Origin: an uncultured Lachnospiraceae bacterium
GTDB taxonomy: Bacteria > Bacillota > Clostridia > Lachnospirales > Lachnospiraceae
Assembly (NCBI GenBank): GCA_947385425.1
Contig: CANDKY010000034.1
Span: forward strand, 1-37,287
Direction of reading: 5' to 3'
DNA length: 37,287 bases
Positions 24,978 through 33,487 of the stretch are shown here, piece by piece. The number at the start of each line of letters is the position of its first letter. The first letter of the stretch is position 1. The notes beneath the pieces were generated by a model. That model ran no database searches, had not been told where the DNA came from, and worked only from the letters and a program-made list of their open reading frames with translations. The translations under genes were made by a program, and so were the position numbers.

Positions 24978-25712
24978 TAGGAACTGCCTGTGGCTTTCTT
25001 TCAAAATCGGGCTGAGTTTCTTGTATACAAGCATGGTAACTATGGACACACTGCCGCCTTTTAAAATATTCATAGGGGCAACGGCAAAGATGACCAATGT
25101 CGCCACGCTGTGGATCGCCGGGTTAATTGCCGTACCCATGCCGACAATTGCATCCAGCGGCATACCATAAAGCTGTGCGAATTTAGGCAGCAGATAAACC
25201 GCGTTAAAAGCCGTCCCGAATACCGTCATACATAATGTGCCTGCCGCGGAACCGATAATGGCCATTTTTTTTGTCTTCTTGTTCAGATACAGGATGGAAG
25301 CAGGTAAAATGAAACTGCATCCAATCACAAAATTGGCAAGATCCCCGACAAAAGCGGTAGTGGTTCCCTTAAAAACAAGTTTTAATAATATTTTGCAGAA
25401 TTCAATCATGACGCCGGCTACAGGCCCGAAAGCGAAAGTCCCGATTAACACCGGAATCTCGCTGAAATCCAGTTCATAAAAAGCAGGTGCGAAGGGCACC
25501 GGGAATTCCAGAAGCATAAGGATAAAGGCGATTGCCGAAAACACACCGATCAAAGCGATTTTCCTTGTGGAGAGGATGCGCTCCGTATCCCCGTTTTTTT
25601 TCTTTGCCTGTTTTTCCGCACCGTATGCCGCCGCGAACATCAGGGCAACGATGCCTAAGAACTCCAGGACAAAAATAAGATTTTCTGTTACCGATTCCAT
25701 TAAACCATTCAT
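24966..25712 (-). CDS. ribU: ECF-type riboflavin transporter substrate-binding subunit RibU
   Basis: A 248-aa membrane protein that binds riboflavin and works with the shared ECF energising module, which is not encoded here. An N-terminal helix (about 10-30) and a basic linker precede the S-component core, which starts at RKIALIGVFSAIAFILMLLE. The family motif FPVPFAPAFYELDFSEIPVL follows (about 70-89), then four to five further helices. The extra N-terminal helix makes it longer than the usual ~190-200 aa. The ATG at 25712 has GGAGGG upstream. An FMN riboswitch and a terminator precede it, so FMN should switch expression off. The final LEHV and the stop codon lie inside a family-2 repeat. 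Confidence 0.9.
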   Translation of the reverse strand: MNGLMESVTENLIFVLEFLGIVALMFAAAYGAEKQAKKKNGDTERILSTRKIALIGVFSAIAFILMLLEFPVPFAPAFYELDFSEIPVLIGTFAFGPVAGVMIEFCKILLKLVFKGTTTAFVGDLANFVIGCSFILPASILYLNKKTKKMAIIGSAAGTLCMTVFGTAFNAVYLLPKFAQLYGMPLDAIVGMGTAINPAIHSVATLVIFAVAPMNILKGGSVSIVTMLVYKKLSPILKESHRQFLEHV

Positions 25713-25783
25713 TTCTTTCCCTCCTGTTTCTGTTATAATAATATGTTTCAGTGAAAACTCTCCATGGAAATATTATGGAAGCC

Positions 25784-25811
25784 AAAAAGCCCCGGATTAC
25801 TTCATCCGGGG
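25784..25811 (-). terminator. riboswitch-controlled terminator before ribU
   Basis: On the minus strand, GCCCCGGAT and ATCCGGGGC pair around GAAGTA and are followed by TTTTT. It lies between the riboswitch and ribU and is the likely expression platform. Confidence 0.8.
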
Positions 25812-25900
25812 CACATTTCGTAATCTTCCGCCCTGACTGAAACGGTATTATGTGCACTCTTTGCGCACTGCCATCCCATCCAGGCACGTTCCTTACTTTT

Positions 25901-26042
25901 CTTCTCTCATCCAGACTTTACTGTCGGTTTTGGAATTCCACCAAATCAGCCGTTACGGAAACCTGCCGGTTTCCTCACGGGTCGCGGACTGTCACCGCCG
26001 GTAGGGAATGACGATTCTATCGTTTCACCCAACCCCGAAGAA
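25901..26042 (-). ncRNA. FMN riboswitch (RFN element)
   Basis: The minus strand shows the conserved RFN blocks in order: CTTCGGGGTTGGGTGAAA, then CCCTACCGGCGGTGACAGT, CCGCGACCCGTGAGG, GATTTGGTGGAATTCC, and AAAGTCTGGATGAGAGAAG at the 3' end. FMN binding is known to promote termination in Firmicutes, and a terminator lies 90 bases downstream. Confidence 0.95.
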
Positions 26043-26112
26043 TTTTCCTGTTGTGATTATTATCATAAAGCGGGCGGGGGGATTTGTCAAGGGGGAGAAG
26101 AAGTACATTTTT

Positions 26113-26373
26113 TTCCACCTGTGCGGTTGGCACCCTGTACCTTCCTGGCCGCCCCTGGCCGCGCAGGAGAAGAAAAATCCATTCAAAAAAATGATGAGAT
26201 TTCTTGCGGCTTTTCCGAACAGATTTGCTGTTGTTTTTGGCGGAGTCACCGCTTAACAGCAAATCTGTCCGGAAAAACCGTTAGAAATATCTCATTTTTG
26301 CAGTTGGATTTTTCTCCTCCTGCGCGGCCAGGGGCGGCCAGGAGGGTACAGGGTGCCAACCGCACAGGTGGAA
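26113..26373. repeat. 261-bp imperfect palindrome (family 3)
   Basis: Two arms of ~120 bp are reverse complements of each other with few mismatches: each reads TTCCACCTGTGCGGTTGGC inwards and goes on through GGCCGCCCCTGGCCGCGC. They meet at a short centre near 26234-26254. It has no open frame. A single arm copy lies at 9512-9577. It could be a mobile hairpin or a very stable RNA. Confidence 0.85.
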
Positions 26374-26385
26374 TTTTTTTTAAAA

Positions 26386-26631
26386 TTATGAAGAAAATTT
26401 CCCATCTCATCCGTTATACTAATGAAAGCAGTTAAGCGACGGTTGTTTTTAAGAAAAATTAAGAAAAATTTAAGCTTGTATCCAGATTATTGTCAGGAAA
26501 ATGCAATATAATGGAACAGTGGCCAGGCGGGGACGGCGCCGATCCCGATGCGGAAAGCAGGCAGGGAATCTCCGGGTGCGGAGCCGGAACACAGGCTTTG
26601 GACATAACATGAAAAAATATCTTGACATGGG
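26386..26631. other. spacer before the ABC operon
   Basis: An AT-rich part to about 26520, then a GC-rich part. The minus-strand open frames across it have no ribosome binding site or known family. No gene is supported. Confidence 0.4.
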
Positions 26632-26680
26632 TTGACAAAAACGGAAAAAGATATTATTGTATTAGACGAGTAATACAATA
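26632..26680 (+). promoter_or_regulatory. promoter and perfect operator palindrome of the ABC operon
   Basis: TTGACA (26632-26637), a 17-bp spacer and TATTGT (26655-26660). The -10 box lies inside a perfect dyad, TATTGTATTA (26655-26664), GACGAG, TAATACAATA (26671-26680). Such a site over the -10 and the start is suited to repression by a dimeric regulator, for example of the GntR, TetR or MarR type. No regulator gene is adjacent. Confidence 0.8.
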
Positions 26681-26779
26681 AGACAGCGTCCGGCGGTTTG
26701 CATGGCCGGACAGGGAATGCCGGGAGGGAATGGGGCAGCATCAGGGGAGCAGGATGCGGTACCGGGACGAGGAGGATAA

Positions 26780-27490
26780 ATGAGTGCATTAGTGGAAATA
26801 CGGGATATATGCAAGGTATATAATCCCGGGGAAAATGAGGTGAGGGCATTGGATCATGTGAACCTGACAATCCATGAAAAGGAATTTGTCGCGATCATAG
26901 GCCAGTCCGGTTCAGGCAAATCTACGCTGATGAATATGCTGGGGTGCCTGGATGTGCCTACCAGCGGTACATATATGCTGCATGATAAGGATGTATCGCA
27001 TTTGAGTGATGACGAGCTCTCGGACATCAGGAATAAGGAGATAGGGTTTATTTTCCAGGGTTTTAACCTGATAGCCAATCTGACGGCTATGGAGAATGTG
27101 GAGCTTCCGCTGATTTACCGGGGAGTGTCGAAGCGGGAAAGAATGAGGCTTTCGGAAACGGCTCTGGAAAAAGTAGGGCTGGCGAAGCGTAAGACGCATA
27201 AACCGTCGGAGATGTCAGGCGGGCAGCAGCAGAGGGTGGCGATCGCAAGGGCCATTGCACAGGCGCCGCCGATTATCCTGGCCGATGAGCCTACCGGCAA
27301 CCTGGATTCCGGTTCTACCAGGGAGATCATGGGAATATTAAGGAGCCTGCACGAGGAAGGCAGGACGGTGATATTGATTACCCATGACAATGAAATTGCG
27401 GCACAGGCAAAAAGGGTAATTAAGATTATGGATGGCCATATTGTCCATGATTCCGCGGCTGTGGAGTATGGGGAAGAGATGGAGCATTAG
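26780..27490 (+). CDS. MacB/LolD-type ABC transporter ATP-binding protein
   Basis: A 236-aa ATPase. Walker [10 protein letters not shown] (about residues 40-48), the Q-loop region [10 protein letters not shown], signature [14 protein letters not shown] (about 143-156), Walker [13 protein letters not shown] (about 164-175) and the switch histidine in LITHDN are all present, so it should be active. It is the first gene of a three-gene export operon with an adaptor and a permease. This class powers outward or mechanical transport of peptides, lipids or drugs across the membrane. GAGGAGG precedes the ATG at 26780. The cargo cannot be told from the sequence. Confidence 0.9.
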   Translation: MSALVEIRDICKVYNPGENEVRALDHVNLTIHEKEFVAIIGQSGSGKSTLMNMLGCLDVPTSGTYMLHDKDVSHLSDDELSDIRNKEIGFIFQGFNLIANLTAMENVELPLIYRGVSKRERMRLSETALEKVGLAKRKTHKPSEMSGGQQQRVAIARAIAQAPPIILADEPTGNLDSGSTREIMGILRSLHEEGRTVILITHDNEIAAQAKRVIKIMDGHIVHDSAAVEYGEEMEH

Positions 27491-27533
27491 AAAGTATAAG
27501 GCATAAAAATCCAGTGCGAGAGGAGAGCAGGGT

Positions 27534-29042
27534 ATGAGTGATATGGATTTGAAGAAACAGGACAAACAAAGGCAAAAAGAACTTAAGAAAGAAGAAAAGA
27601 AACGGGCAAAAGCGGAAAAAAAGCAGGGGAAAACGCCAATGGATCCCGCACGCCGGAAGAAAATCATAAAGAGGAGTATCTTTGGCGGCGTGGCGGCGGT
27701 TTTTGTCCTTTTTATCATTTATAACAATATAGCGGCGGCTAATACGAAACCGATGGTTTCTACGATCCCGGTATCAAAGGGGGACATTGAGCAGTCTGTC
27801 AGTACGAGCGGCTCCGTGGTATCGGATGAAATAAAAACATATTTTGCCCCGGTCAGCGTCCGGATAGGCACGGTGAATGTAAGCGTGGGGGAGATGGTTG
27901 CAAAAGGCGAAGCGGTACTCAGCTATGACAGTACGGATCTTGCGAATGAAAAACGCAGCGCGGAACTGAAGCTGCAGGAAAATGAAGGAAGCTACAGGAA
28001 TTCCATCCAGAAGAATAATGAAAGCCTGGGGGATATCAGCGAGGCGAATGTTAACTTAAGCGTGCTGGAGCAGCAGATTACGGATATCGACAATTACATC
28101 AAAGAACTGCAGCGGAGAGTGGACGAGAAGAAAGCGGAACTGGCCCATGAGGGGGCTCTTTTGCAGATATCCCTCATTGACTGGGCTGACAAGCCGGATT
28201 CGGATGAATACGAAAACCTGCAGAAGCTGGTACAGCTCAATACATACGAGCAGTCCAACAATGAAGAAATCCGTGCGTGGCAGGAAGAGATCACAAAGTA
28301 TACGGAGATGCTCAATAACTGCAAAGAATATAAATCGGAAATGAAATCGCAGAAAACCTCCGGGGAAAGTTCCAGGATGAATGCAGGCGGGAAGGAAGAA
28401 CTGGAAGCAAAAACCGAACTGGAGAAAATCAGTTCACAGGAAACCCTGGAAGCCGTTTCCAACCTGGAAGCCGGTGTACTGGCGGATTTCAACGGCGTGG
28501 TAACGGAGATGAACGCAGTCGAAGGAAAGACGCCTGCGGCAGGTGAACAGTTGTTTAAGCTGGAAAGCACCGAGGACGTGAAAGTCAGCATTTCCATATC
28601 AAAATACGACCTGGAAAAAATAAAGGTCGGGCAGAAAGCGGTAGTTACCATCGGCGGTTTCACCTATGACGGGGAAGTGGAGAAGATAGACAAGATGGCG
28701 ACCAAAAACAACAGCGGTGCGGCTGTGGTCAACACGGATATCCGCATCACGAATCCGGACGAGAACATCTTCCTCGGCGTGGAAGCCAAAGTTTCCATCA
28801 GCACGGCGAAATCCGAAGGAACCCTTTTAGTGCCCTACAGCGCGGTCAATTCCGATATGGAAGGCAATTTCGTATATGCGGTGGAAGACGGGGTTGTGGT
28901 AAAGAAACCGGTTCAGACGGGTATTTCCTCCGATATCAACATCGAGATCACGGAAGGGCTGAACGAAGGCGACCAGATATTGTCGGAAGTAAACAGCACT
29001 ATTTCCGAGGGCATGCAGGTTACGGCAGTGCCGCAGCAATAA
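27534..29042 (+). CDS. MacA/HlyD-like periplasmic-adaptor-type protein
   Basis: A 502-aa adaptor. A very basic, lysine-rich cytoplasmic head (residues 1-44) leads to one membrane helix (about 45-68). After it come the N-terminal half of a lipoyl-like barrel (VGEMVAKGEAVLSYDSTDL), a long coiled-coil region (about 130-310), the second barrel half (VLADFNGVVTEMNAVEGKTP) and beta-barrel and membrane-proximal domains. In Gram-positives such proteins bridge the permease and the cell wall space. The gene starts 43 bases after the ATPase and ends 13 bases before the permease. Confidence 0.88.
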   Translation: MSDMDLKKQDKQRQKELKKEEKKRAKAEKKQGKTPMDPARRKKIIKRSIFGGVAAVFVLFIIYNNIAAANTKPMVSTIPVSKGDIEQSVSTSGSVVSDEIKTYFAPVSVRIGTVNVSVGEMVAKGEAVLSYDSTDLANEKRSAELKLQENEGSYRNSIQKNNESLGDISEANVNLSVLEQQITDIDNYIKELQRRVDEKKAELAHEGALLQISLIDWADKPDSDEYENLQKLVQLNTYEQSNNEEIRAWQEEITKYTEMLNNCKEYKSEMKSQKTSGESSRMNAGGKEELEAKTELEKISSQETLEAVSNLEAGVLADFNGVVTEMNAVEGKTPAAGEQLFKLESTEDVKVSISISKYDLEKIKVGQKAVVTIGGFTYDGEVEKIDKMATKNNSGAAVVNTDIRITNPDENIFLGVEAKVSISTAKSEGTLLVPYSAVNSDMEGNFVYAVEDGVVVKKPVQTGISSDINIEITEGLNEGDQILSEVNSTISEGMQVTAVPQQ

Positions 29043-29055
29043 TGGAGGGCTGGAT

Positions 29056-30276
29056 ATGGCACAGATATGGGAGTATATTAAAATTGCCCTGATGAATATC
29101 AAGAGCAATAAGGGCCGTTCCGTCCTTACCATGCTGGGTATTATCATCGGTATTGCTTCGGTGATCATGGTTATGGCCATCGGCAACGGCGTAAGGGGGC
29201 AGATTAACGATGAACTGGAGAGCATGGGGAGCGGTCTGATTGAACTGATGCTGGACACTACCCTGGACAGCGTGACAATGCGTTTCACGCCGGATGATTT
29301 TGACCTGATTAAAGAAAATGTGGAGCATGTGAAAGGGGTTACACCGCTGATCGGCGGCTGGGGGAACGCTTATGGGGCAAAGGGAAGCTTCGAAGCCCGT
29401 GCAATGGGCGGGACGGAAGGGCTGCAGTATTACTCCGGCAACGGAGGCCCTATCATCAAGGGAAGATATTTTACCCAGGAAGACGTGGCGGGAAGTAAGC
29501 GCGTGTGCGTAATATCGGAAAGCAGCGCGATCAATATGTTTGGGACAACCGATGTGGTTGGGATGAGTTTCGAACTGTCCATCTATGGAATTTCCAATGA
29601 GGTGACAATCGTCGGCATCCGTGAGGACAGTGCGGGTACGATGGTAAATATGACAATGAGTACGCGGGTCGATTTGGAGATGCCGTATACGGCTATGGCG
29701 GATGCCTTTTACTATTATGTGGAAGAGTTTACCGATATGCTTGTTTTTGCGGAAACTTCGGAGTATTGTACGGAAGTGGCCCAGAGGACAATCGCTTTGT
29801 TGGAGAACAAATATAACGTACGCGGTGAAGGGCAGATTATGGTACAAAGCATTTCGGATATGTCTGCCCAGTATGACAGTATACTCGGGGTACTGACTAC
29901 TTTCGTATCCTTTGTAGCGGCCATATCCCTGCTGGTCGGCGGCATCGGCGTTATGAATATTATGCTTGTGTCCGTGACAGAGAGGACGAGGGAAATCGGT
30001 ATCAGGAAATCACTGGGCGCCAGAACCGGTTCCATCCTGCTGCAATTTCTGGCGGAGGCGGCGATCATTACCCTGCTTGGCGGCATCGTCGGCATCATAC
30101 TGGGTGTGCTGGGAGGGAATGCAATCGGTTCCGTGGTGAATGTACCGGCAAAGACACAGGTTTCCACAGTGATAGGCGCTACGGTGTTCTCTTCGGCAGT
30201 AGGTATCTTCTTTGGTATTTACCCGGCCAGGAAAGCGGCAAAACTCAGCCCGATTGAGGCGCTGCGCCACGAGTAG
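29056..30276 (+). CDS. MacB/FtsX-type ABC transporter permease
   Basis: A 406-aa membrane protein. The first membrane helix (about 20-43, LTMLGIIIGIASVIMVMAIG) is followed by a ~230-residue extracytoplasmic MacB-like domain, then three helices (about 275-300, 330-355, 370-390) with the conserved cytoplasmic stretch SVTERTREIGIRKSLGAR and the closing PARKAAKLSPIEALRHE. These are hallmarks of the FtsX/MacB family. GGAGGG precedes the ATG. It completes the operon. Confidence 0.9.
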   Translation: MAQIWEYIKIALMNIKSNKGRSVLTMLGIIIGIASVIMVMAIGNGVRGQINDELESMGSGLIELMLDTTLDSVTMRFTPDDFDLIKENVEHVKGVTPLIGGWGNAYGAKGSFEARAMGGTEGLQYYSGNGGPIIKGRYFTQEDVAGSKRVCVISESSAINMFGTTDVVGMSFELSIYGISNEVTIVGIREDSAGTMVNMTMSTRVDLEMPYTAMADAFYYYVEEFTDMLVFAETSEYCTEVAQRTIALLENKYNVRGEGQIMVQSISDMSAQYDSILGVLTTFVSFVAAISLLVGGIGVMNIMLVSVTERTREIGIRKSLGARTGSILLQFLAEAAIITLLGGIVGIILGVLGGNAIGSVVNVPAKTQVSTVIGATVFSSAVGIFFGIYPARKAAKLSPIEALRHE

Positions 30277-30283
30277 CGCAAAA

Positions 30284-30414
30284 AGAAGTTCTAAGGCGTC
30301 AAAGGACGCCGCCTAAGAACTTCTGGGATTTGCTATGCGTAGCATAGCAAATCCGTTTCGCGCGTAAGAACGCCGCGTTCCTAAGCGAAGTGTCGCTTAG
30401 GAACGCGGCGTTCT
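30284..30414. repeat. cluster of three strong hairpins after the ABC operon
   Basis: Three back-to-back stem-loops: 30284-30324 (AGAAGTTCTAAGGCGTC arm, one bulge), 30326-30354 (perfect 13-bp stem GGATTTGCTATGC) and 30367-30414 (perfect 22-bp stem with loop AGTG). A fourth small one, GCTGCCGCA/TGCGGCAGC, is at 30441-30459. The first begins 8 bases after the permease stop. They may end or stabilise the operon mRNA. A clear T-run is missing. Confidence 0.75.
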
Positions 30415-30473
30415 TCCAGGTTTTTCATGGCCGGATTTGTGCTGCCGCAATGCGGCAGCATCAGTGGTAAAGT

Positions 30474-30530
30474 AGGGGCAAAGATCTCGCAAAATGGTGA
30501 ACGGTTTCACCGTGTACAGATGGTGGAAAT
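30474..30530. repeat. internal fragment of a family-2 repeat
   Basis: It contains AGGGGCAAAGATCTCGCAAA and GTGTACAGATGGTGGAAAT, as in the family-2 copy at 11377-11486 read in reverse. Neither terminal repeat is present. Confidence 0.6.
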
Positions 30531-30560
30531 CGAAAAAGTGCCCTTGTCCGGAGTTAATGC

Positions 30561-30588
30561 TTGCACTTTAACAGAATTTCAGTATAAT
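30561..30588 (+). promoter_or_regulatory. promoter of the YcxB-tsaE-tsaB block
   Basis: TTGCAC (30561-30566), a 16-bp spacer and TATAAT (30583-30588) lie 72 bases before the first start codon. Confidence 0.65.
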
Positions 30589-30659
30589 AGGATAATAAAC
30601 AGAAGAACTTTAGTGGTGCATTATCGCAGGCTCTGCCTGCGGTATGCGGGGGTATGGCA

Positions 30660-31136
30660 ATGGAATTGGAATTTGATGTGAAAATAACAGCGGATGCTTT
30701 ATATGATTATATGCTGCGGCATACATATTACAGCGCTTCAGGGTTAATCGGTACGATAGTGGGGGCGCTTATGATCGTATATTTTTTCGCGCGGGGAGGT
30801 TTGGTCTTCCTGATAGCGGGTGTGGTTATTCTCCTGTACCTGCCATGGACGCTTTTTATTAAGTCGCGGCAGCAGATGGCCGGTACGCCTGCTTTCCGGG
30901 AACCGCTGCACTATAAGCTGACGGAGGAAGGTATGGAAGTATCCCAGGGCGGGGAGGTGCAGACGCAGAAATGGGAAGACATGTTCCGTGCGGTATCCAC
31001 CCAGAGAAGCCTGATTGTATACACATCCAGGGTAAATGCTTCTATTTTCCCGAAAAAGGATCTGGGGGAGCTGACGCCGAGGGTTATCGAAATGATATCC
31101 ACGCACATGCCGCCGGCGAAGGTAAAAATACGCTGA
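30660..31136 (+). CDS. YcxB-like membrane protein
   Basis: A 158-aa protein. Two adjacent membrane helices (about residues 27-45 and 49-67) are followed by a cytoplasmic C-terminal domain with LTEEGMEVSQGGEVQTQKWEDMF-type strands, matching the YcxB family. Its function is unknown. I prefer the ATG at 30660 over 30654. The ribosome-binding stretch GGGGGTAT then stands 4 bases before the start, as it does before tsaB (31732) and ispD (36343). Confidence 0.75.
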   Translation: MELEFDVKITADALYDYMLRHTYYSASGLIGTIVGALMIVYFFARGGLVFLIAGVVILLYLPWTLFIKSRQQMAGTPAFREPLHYKLTEEGMEVSQGGEVQTQKWEDMFRAVSTQRSLIVYTSRVNASIFPKKDLGELTPRVIEMISTHMPPAKVKIR

Positions 31137-31231
31137 ATATACTGTTGTTATCTGGCGCGGACGGGGAAAGCAGGAGCCGGGGCAGGGTGGAACAGAAAAG
31201 GATAATGGCTGGGACGGAAAGGAAAAGACAG

Positions 31232-31672
31232 ATGGCTGCGGAGGTTGCGGAAACATACAGTGCAGAGGAAACTTATGCGCTGGGACGCCGGATAGGGGAA
31301 CAGGTATCCCCTGGGGAAGTTTATACCCTGTCCGGGGACTTAGGGGCAGGCAAGACGGTATTTACCCAGGGGGTTGCCAGGGGGATGGGGATAGAAGAGG
31401 CTGTCAACAGCCCGACTTTTACGATTTTGCAGATATATGACAGCGGAAGGCTGCCATTTTATCATTTTGATGTCTACCGTATCGGGGATGTTGAGGAAAT
31501 GGATGAAATCGGTTATGAGGATTATTTCTATGGGGAGGGCGTATGCTTCATTGAATGGGCAGAACGGATCCGGGAGATTTTGCCGGGACGGTATAAGGAG
31601 ATTTCCATTTGCAAAGAGCTGGATAAGGGAACGGAGTACCGGAGGATAACCATGGAAGAAAAGGGGATTTGA
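31232..31672 (+). CDS. tsaE: tRNA threonylcarbamoyladenosine biosynthesis ATPase TsaE
   Basis: A 146-aa ATPase of the TsaB-TsaD-TsaE complex that makes t6A37 on ANN-decoding tRNAs. The P-loop SGDLGAGKTVF (about residues 34-44), SPTFT (about 61-65), HFDVYRI (about 79) and FIEWAERI (about 105) are all typical. The ATG at 31232 has AAAGGA eight bases upstream. The in-frame ATG at 31205 has it too close. The tsaB gene starts 59 bases later, consistent with one operon. Confidence 0.9.
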   Translation: MAAEVAETYSAEETYALGRRIGEQVSPGEVYTLSGDLGAGKTVFTQGVARGMGIEEAVNSPTFTILQIYDSGRLPFYHFDVYRIGDVEEMDEIGYEDYFYGEGVCFIEWAERIREILPGRYKEISICKELDKGTEYRRITMEEKGI

Positions 31673-31731
31673 AAGAAAGTATTATTGGTGCAGTACTGCA
31701 AGCGGGGCTTGTGGTATGCGGGGGTATTATG

Positions 31732-32520
31732 ATGAAAATTTTGGCGCTGGATAGTTCCGGTTTAGTGGCATCCGTGGCAGTGGTTGAGGATGACCGGCTC
31801 ATCGCGGAATATGATATTCAATATAAGAAAACCCATTCCCAGACTTTGCTGCCCATGTTGGAAGAGATCCGAGGCAGGATTGAGCTGGATATGGCATCCG
31901 TGGATGCCGTGGCCCTGGCAGCGGGGCCGGGATCTTTTACCGGGCTGCGGATTGGTTCGGCTACGGCAAAGGGGCTGGGGCTGGCTCTGCATATTCCCAT
32001 TGTGGAGATCCCCACTCTGGAAGGGCTTGCCTATAATATGTACGGGGCGGCGGATTACATATGCCCGATTATGGATGCAAGGAGGGGACAGGTTTATACG
32101 GGGATATATGAATTTACACAAGCGGGCCAGGATATCGGTGAGGCCGGCGGAAAGGAAGGGCCGGAAACCGGGAGAGGCCAAACGGAATGCGGCGCAGAGG
32201 GATATTCCATGCATACGGTGATGGATCAATGTGCGGAGGCGATAGAAGAAATTGCCCAAAAGCTGAATGAATTGGGGCGCCGGGTCATATTTTTAGGAGA
32301 CGGGGTGCCGGTATTCAGGGAGCGGCTGGGAGAGCTTATGCAGGTAAGTTACAGTTTCGCGCCGTCCCATATGAATCGGCAGCGGGCGGCATCCGTTGCG
32401 GCGCTTGGAAGCATTTATTTCAGGGAAGGAAGGATTGTTCCGGCAGCGCAGCATGCCCCTGTTTATCTGCGGCCGTCTCAGGCGGAACGGGAACGCGACG
32501 AGCGGGCGGGAAACGCATAA
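31732..32520 (+). CDS. tsaB: t6A biosynthesis protein TsaB
   Basis: A 262-aa ASKHA-fold protein that pairs with TsaD. It starts MKILALDSSGLVASVAVV and has HSQTLLPMLE and AAGPGSFTGLRIGSATAKGL (about residues 60-80), the usual TsaB signature. A loop near residues 128-155 (Gly/Glu-rich) is longer than usual. Two ATGs adjoin (31729 and 31732). The second fits the GGGGGTAT spacing seen elsewhere in this window. Confidence 0.9.
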   Translation: MKILALDSSGLVASVAVVEDDRLIAEYDIQYKKTHSQTLLPMLEEIRGRIELDMASVDAVALAAGPGSFTGLRIGSATAKGLGLALHIPIVEIPTLEGLAYNMYGAADYICPIMDARRGQVYTGIYEFTQAGQDIGEAGGKEGPETGRGQTECGAEGYSMHTVMDQCAEAIEEIAQKLNELGRRVIFLGDGVPVFRERLGELMQVSYSFAPSHMNRQRAASVAALGSIYFREGRIVPAAQHAPVYLRPSQAERERDERAGNA

Positions 32521-32563
32521 CGGTATAAGGGTAAGGAACGGTAAAGATTTTCCGGAGGTGTGT

Positions 32564-33046
32564 ATGATTACAGTCAGGCGGATGGAGGCGGGCGATGCAA
32601 AGGCGGCGGCCCGTCTGGAAGCAGAGAGCTTTTCGGCGCCATGGTCGGAACGGGCTTTTGCGGAAACGCTTCAATGCGGCTATGCTTACTATTATGTGGC
32701 CGAGACGGAAGCGGGAAAGCCGGACGGCCAGGTAGTCGGAATATGCGGACTGCGGAATATTGCGGGGGAGGGGGAGATTACGAATGTGGCGGTAGGGAAG
32801 CATTTCCGGCGTATGGGGGTGGCAGGGATGCTTCTGGAAAAAGTTTTGGCGGCAGGAGAAGGGCTGGGAATCCGGGATTTCACCCTGGAAGTGAGAAGCG
32901 GCAATGAGCCGGCAGTCAGCCTGTATGAAAAATACGGATTCCGGGTGGAAGGCGTCCGCAGAAACTTTTACGAAAAGCCGCGGGAGGATGCCTTGATTAT
33001 GTGGAGGCGGCAGGGCCGCTCCGGGTGCGGAGCCGATACCGGGTGA
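32564..33046 (+). CDS. rimI: ribosomal protein alanine N-acetyltransferase RimI
   Basis: A 160-aa GNAT-family enzyme. It begins with ITVRRMEAGDAKAAARLE, has SFSAPWSERAF, ITNVAVGKHFRRMGVAGMLL (acetyl-CoA site, about residues 75-94) and the late LYEKYGFRVEGVRRNFY. This fits RimI, which acetylates the N-terminus of ribosomal protein S18 in E. coli. GGAGGTGTGT precedes the ATG. It follows tsaB by 43 bases, a classic neighbourhood. A family-2 repeat end begins right after its stop codon. Confidence 0.9.
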   Translation: MITVRRMEAGDAKAAARLEAESFSAPWSERAFAETLQCGYAYYYVAETEAGKPDGQVVGICGLRNIAGEGEITNVAVGKHFRRMGVAGMLLEKVLAAGEGLGIRDFTLEVRSGNEPAVSLYEKYGFRVEGVRRNFYEKPREDALIMWRRQGRSGCGADTG

Positions 33047-33047
33047 T

Positions 33048-33071
33048 GGGAATGATTTTCCAAACACGCTC
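33048..33071. repeat. right-end scrap of a family-2 repeat
   Basis: GGGAATGATTTTCCAAACACG and CTC match the right terminus of the family. It starts one base after the rimI stop codon. Confidence 0.6.
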
Positions 33072-33175
33072 TGGAAAGGAGAAGAAATAACAGGAATTAC
33101 CACTTTTTTTGTCGTAAAAGCTCGTGTATAATGACAGATATAGCAGCACATTGGACATCTAGGGAGGATGAGACT

Positions 33176-33424
33176 ATGCGTAAATATCTGGATGAAAATA
33201 ACATGGAACTTGTTTCTGTAGTTTGCAATTATTGCGGAAAAGAATTATTGGTAGAAAATGGTATTTTGAAAGAAGGATGCCTGGAAGTGAATACTTCTTT
33301 CGGATACTTCAGCAGAAAAGACGGGCAGGTCCATAAATTTGATTTATGTGAGGACTGCTACGAAAAAATGATTGCCAGATTCCGGATACCTGCGGAGTGT
33401 GAGGAGGTAAAGGAGCTTTTGTAA
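33176..33424 (+). CDS. small protein with two CxxC pairs
   Basis: An 82-aa protein with CNYCGK (about residues 17-22) and CEDCYEKM (about 62-69), a spacing suited to one zinc or iron-sulfur site. GGGAGG stands before the ATG at 33176. A TATAAT (33127-33132) lies upstream but with no clear -35. I do not know its function. Such short CxxC proteins are common unknowns in Lachnospiraceae. Confidence 0.75.
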   Translation: MRKYLDENNMELVSVVCNYCGKELLVENGILKEGCLEVNTSFGYFSRKDGQVHKFDLCEDCYEKMIARFRIPAECEEVKELL

Positions 33425-33487
33425 GGCTTTGCCGTCCGGGCTGGCAAAGTGTATGCCCGAAAAGGACATGCACTGGATAGGAGTCAT

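Noticed and set aside
26025-26435. Several frames within the 261-bp palindrome on both strands
   Set aside because: They arise because each arm is read in either direction. None has a start signal.
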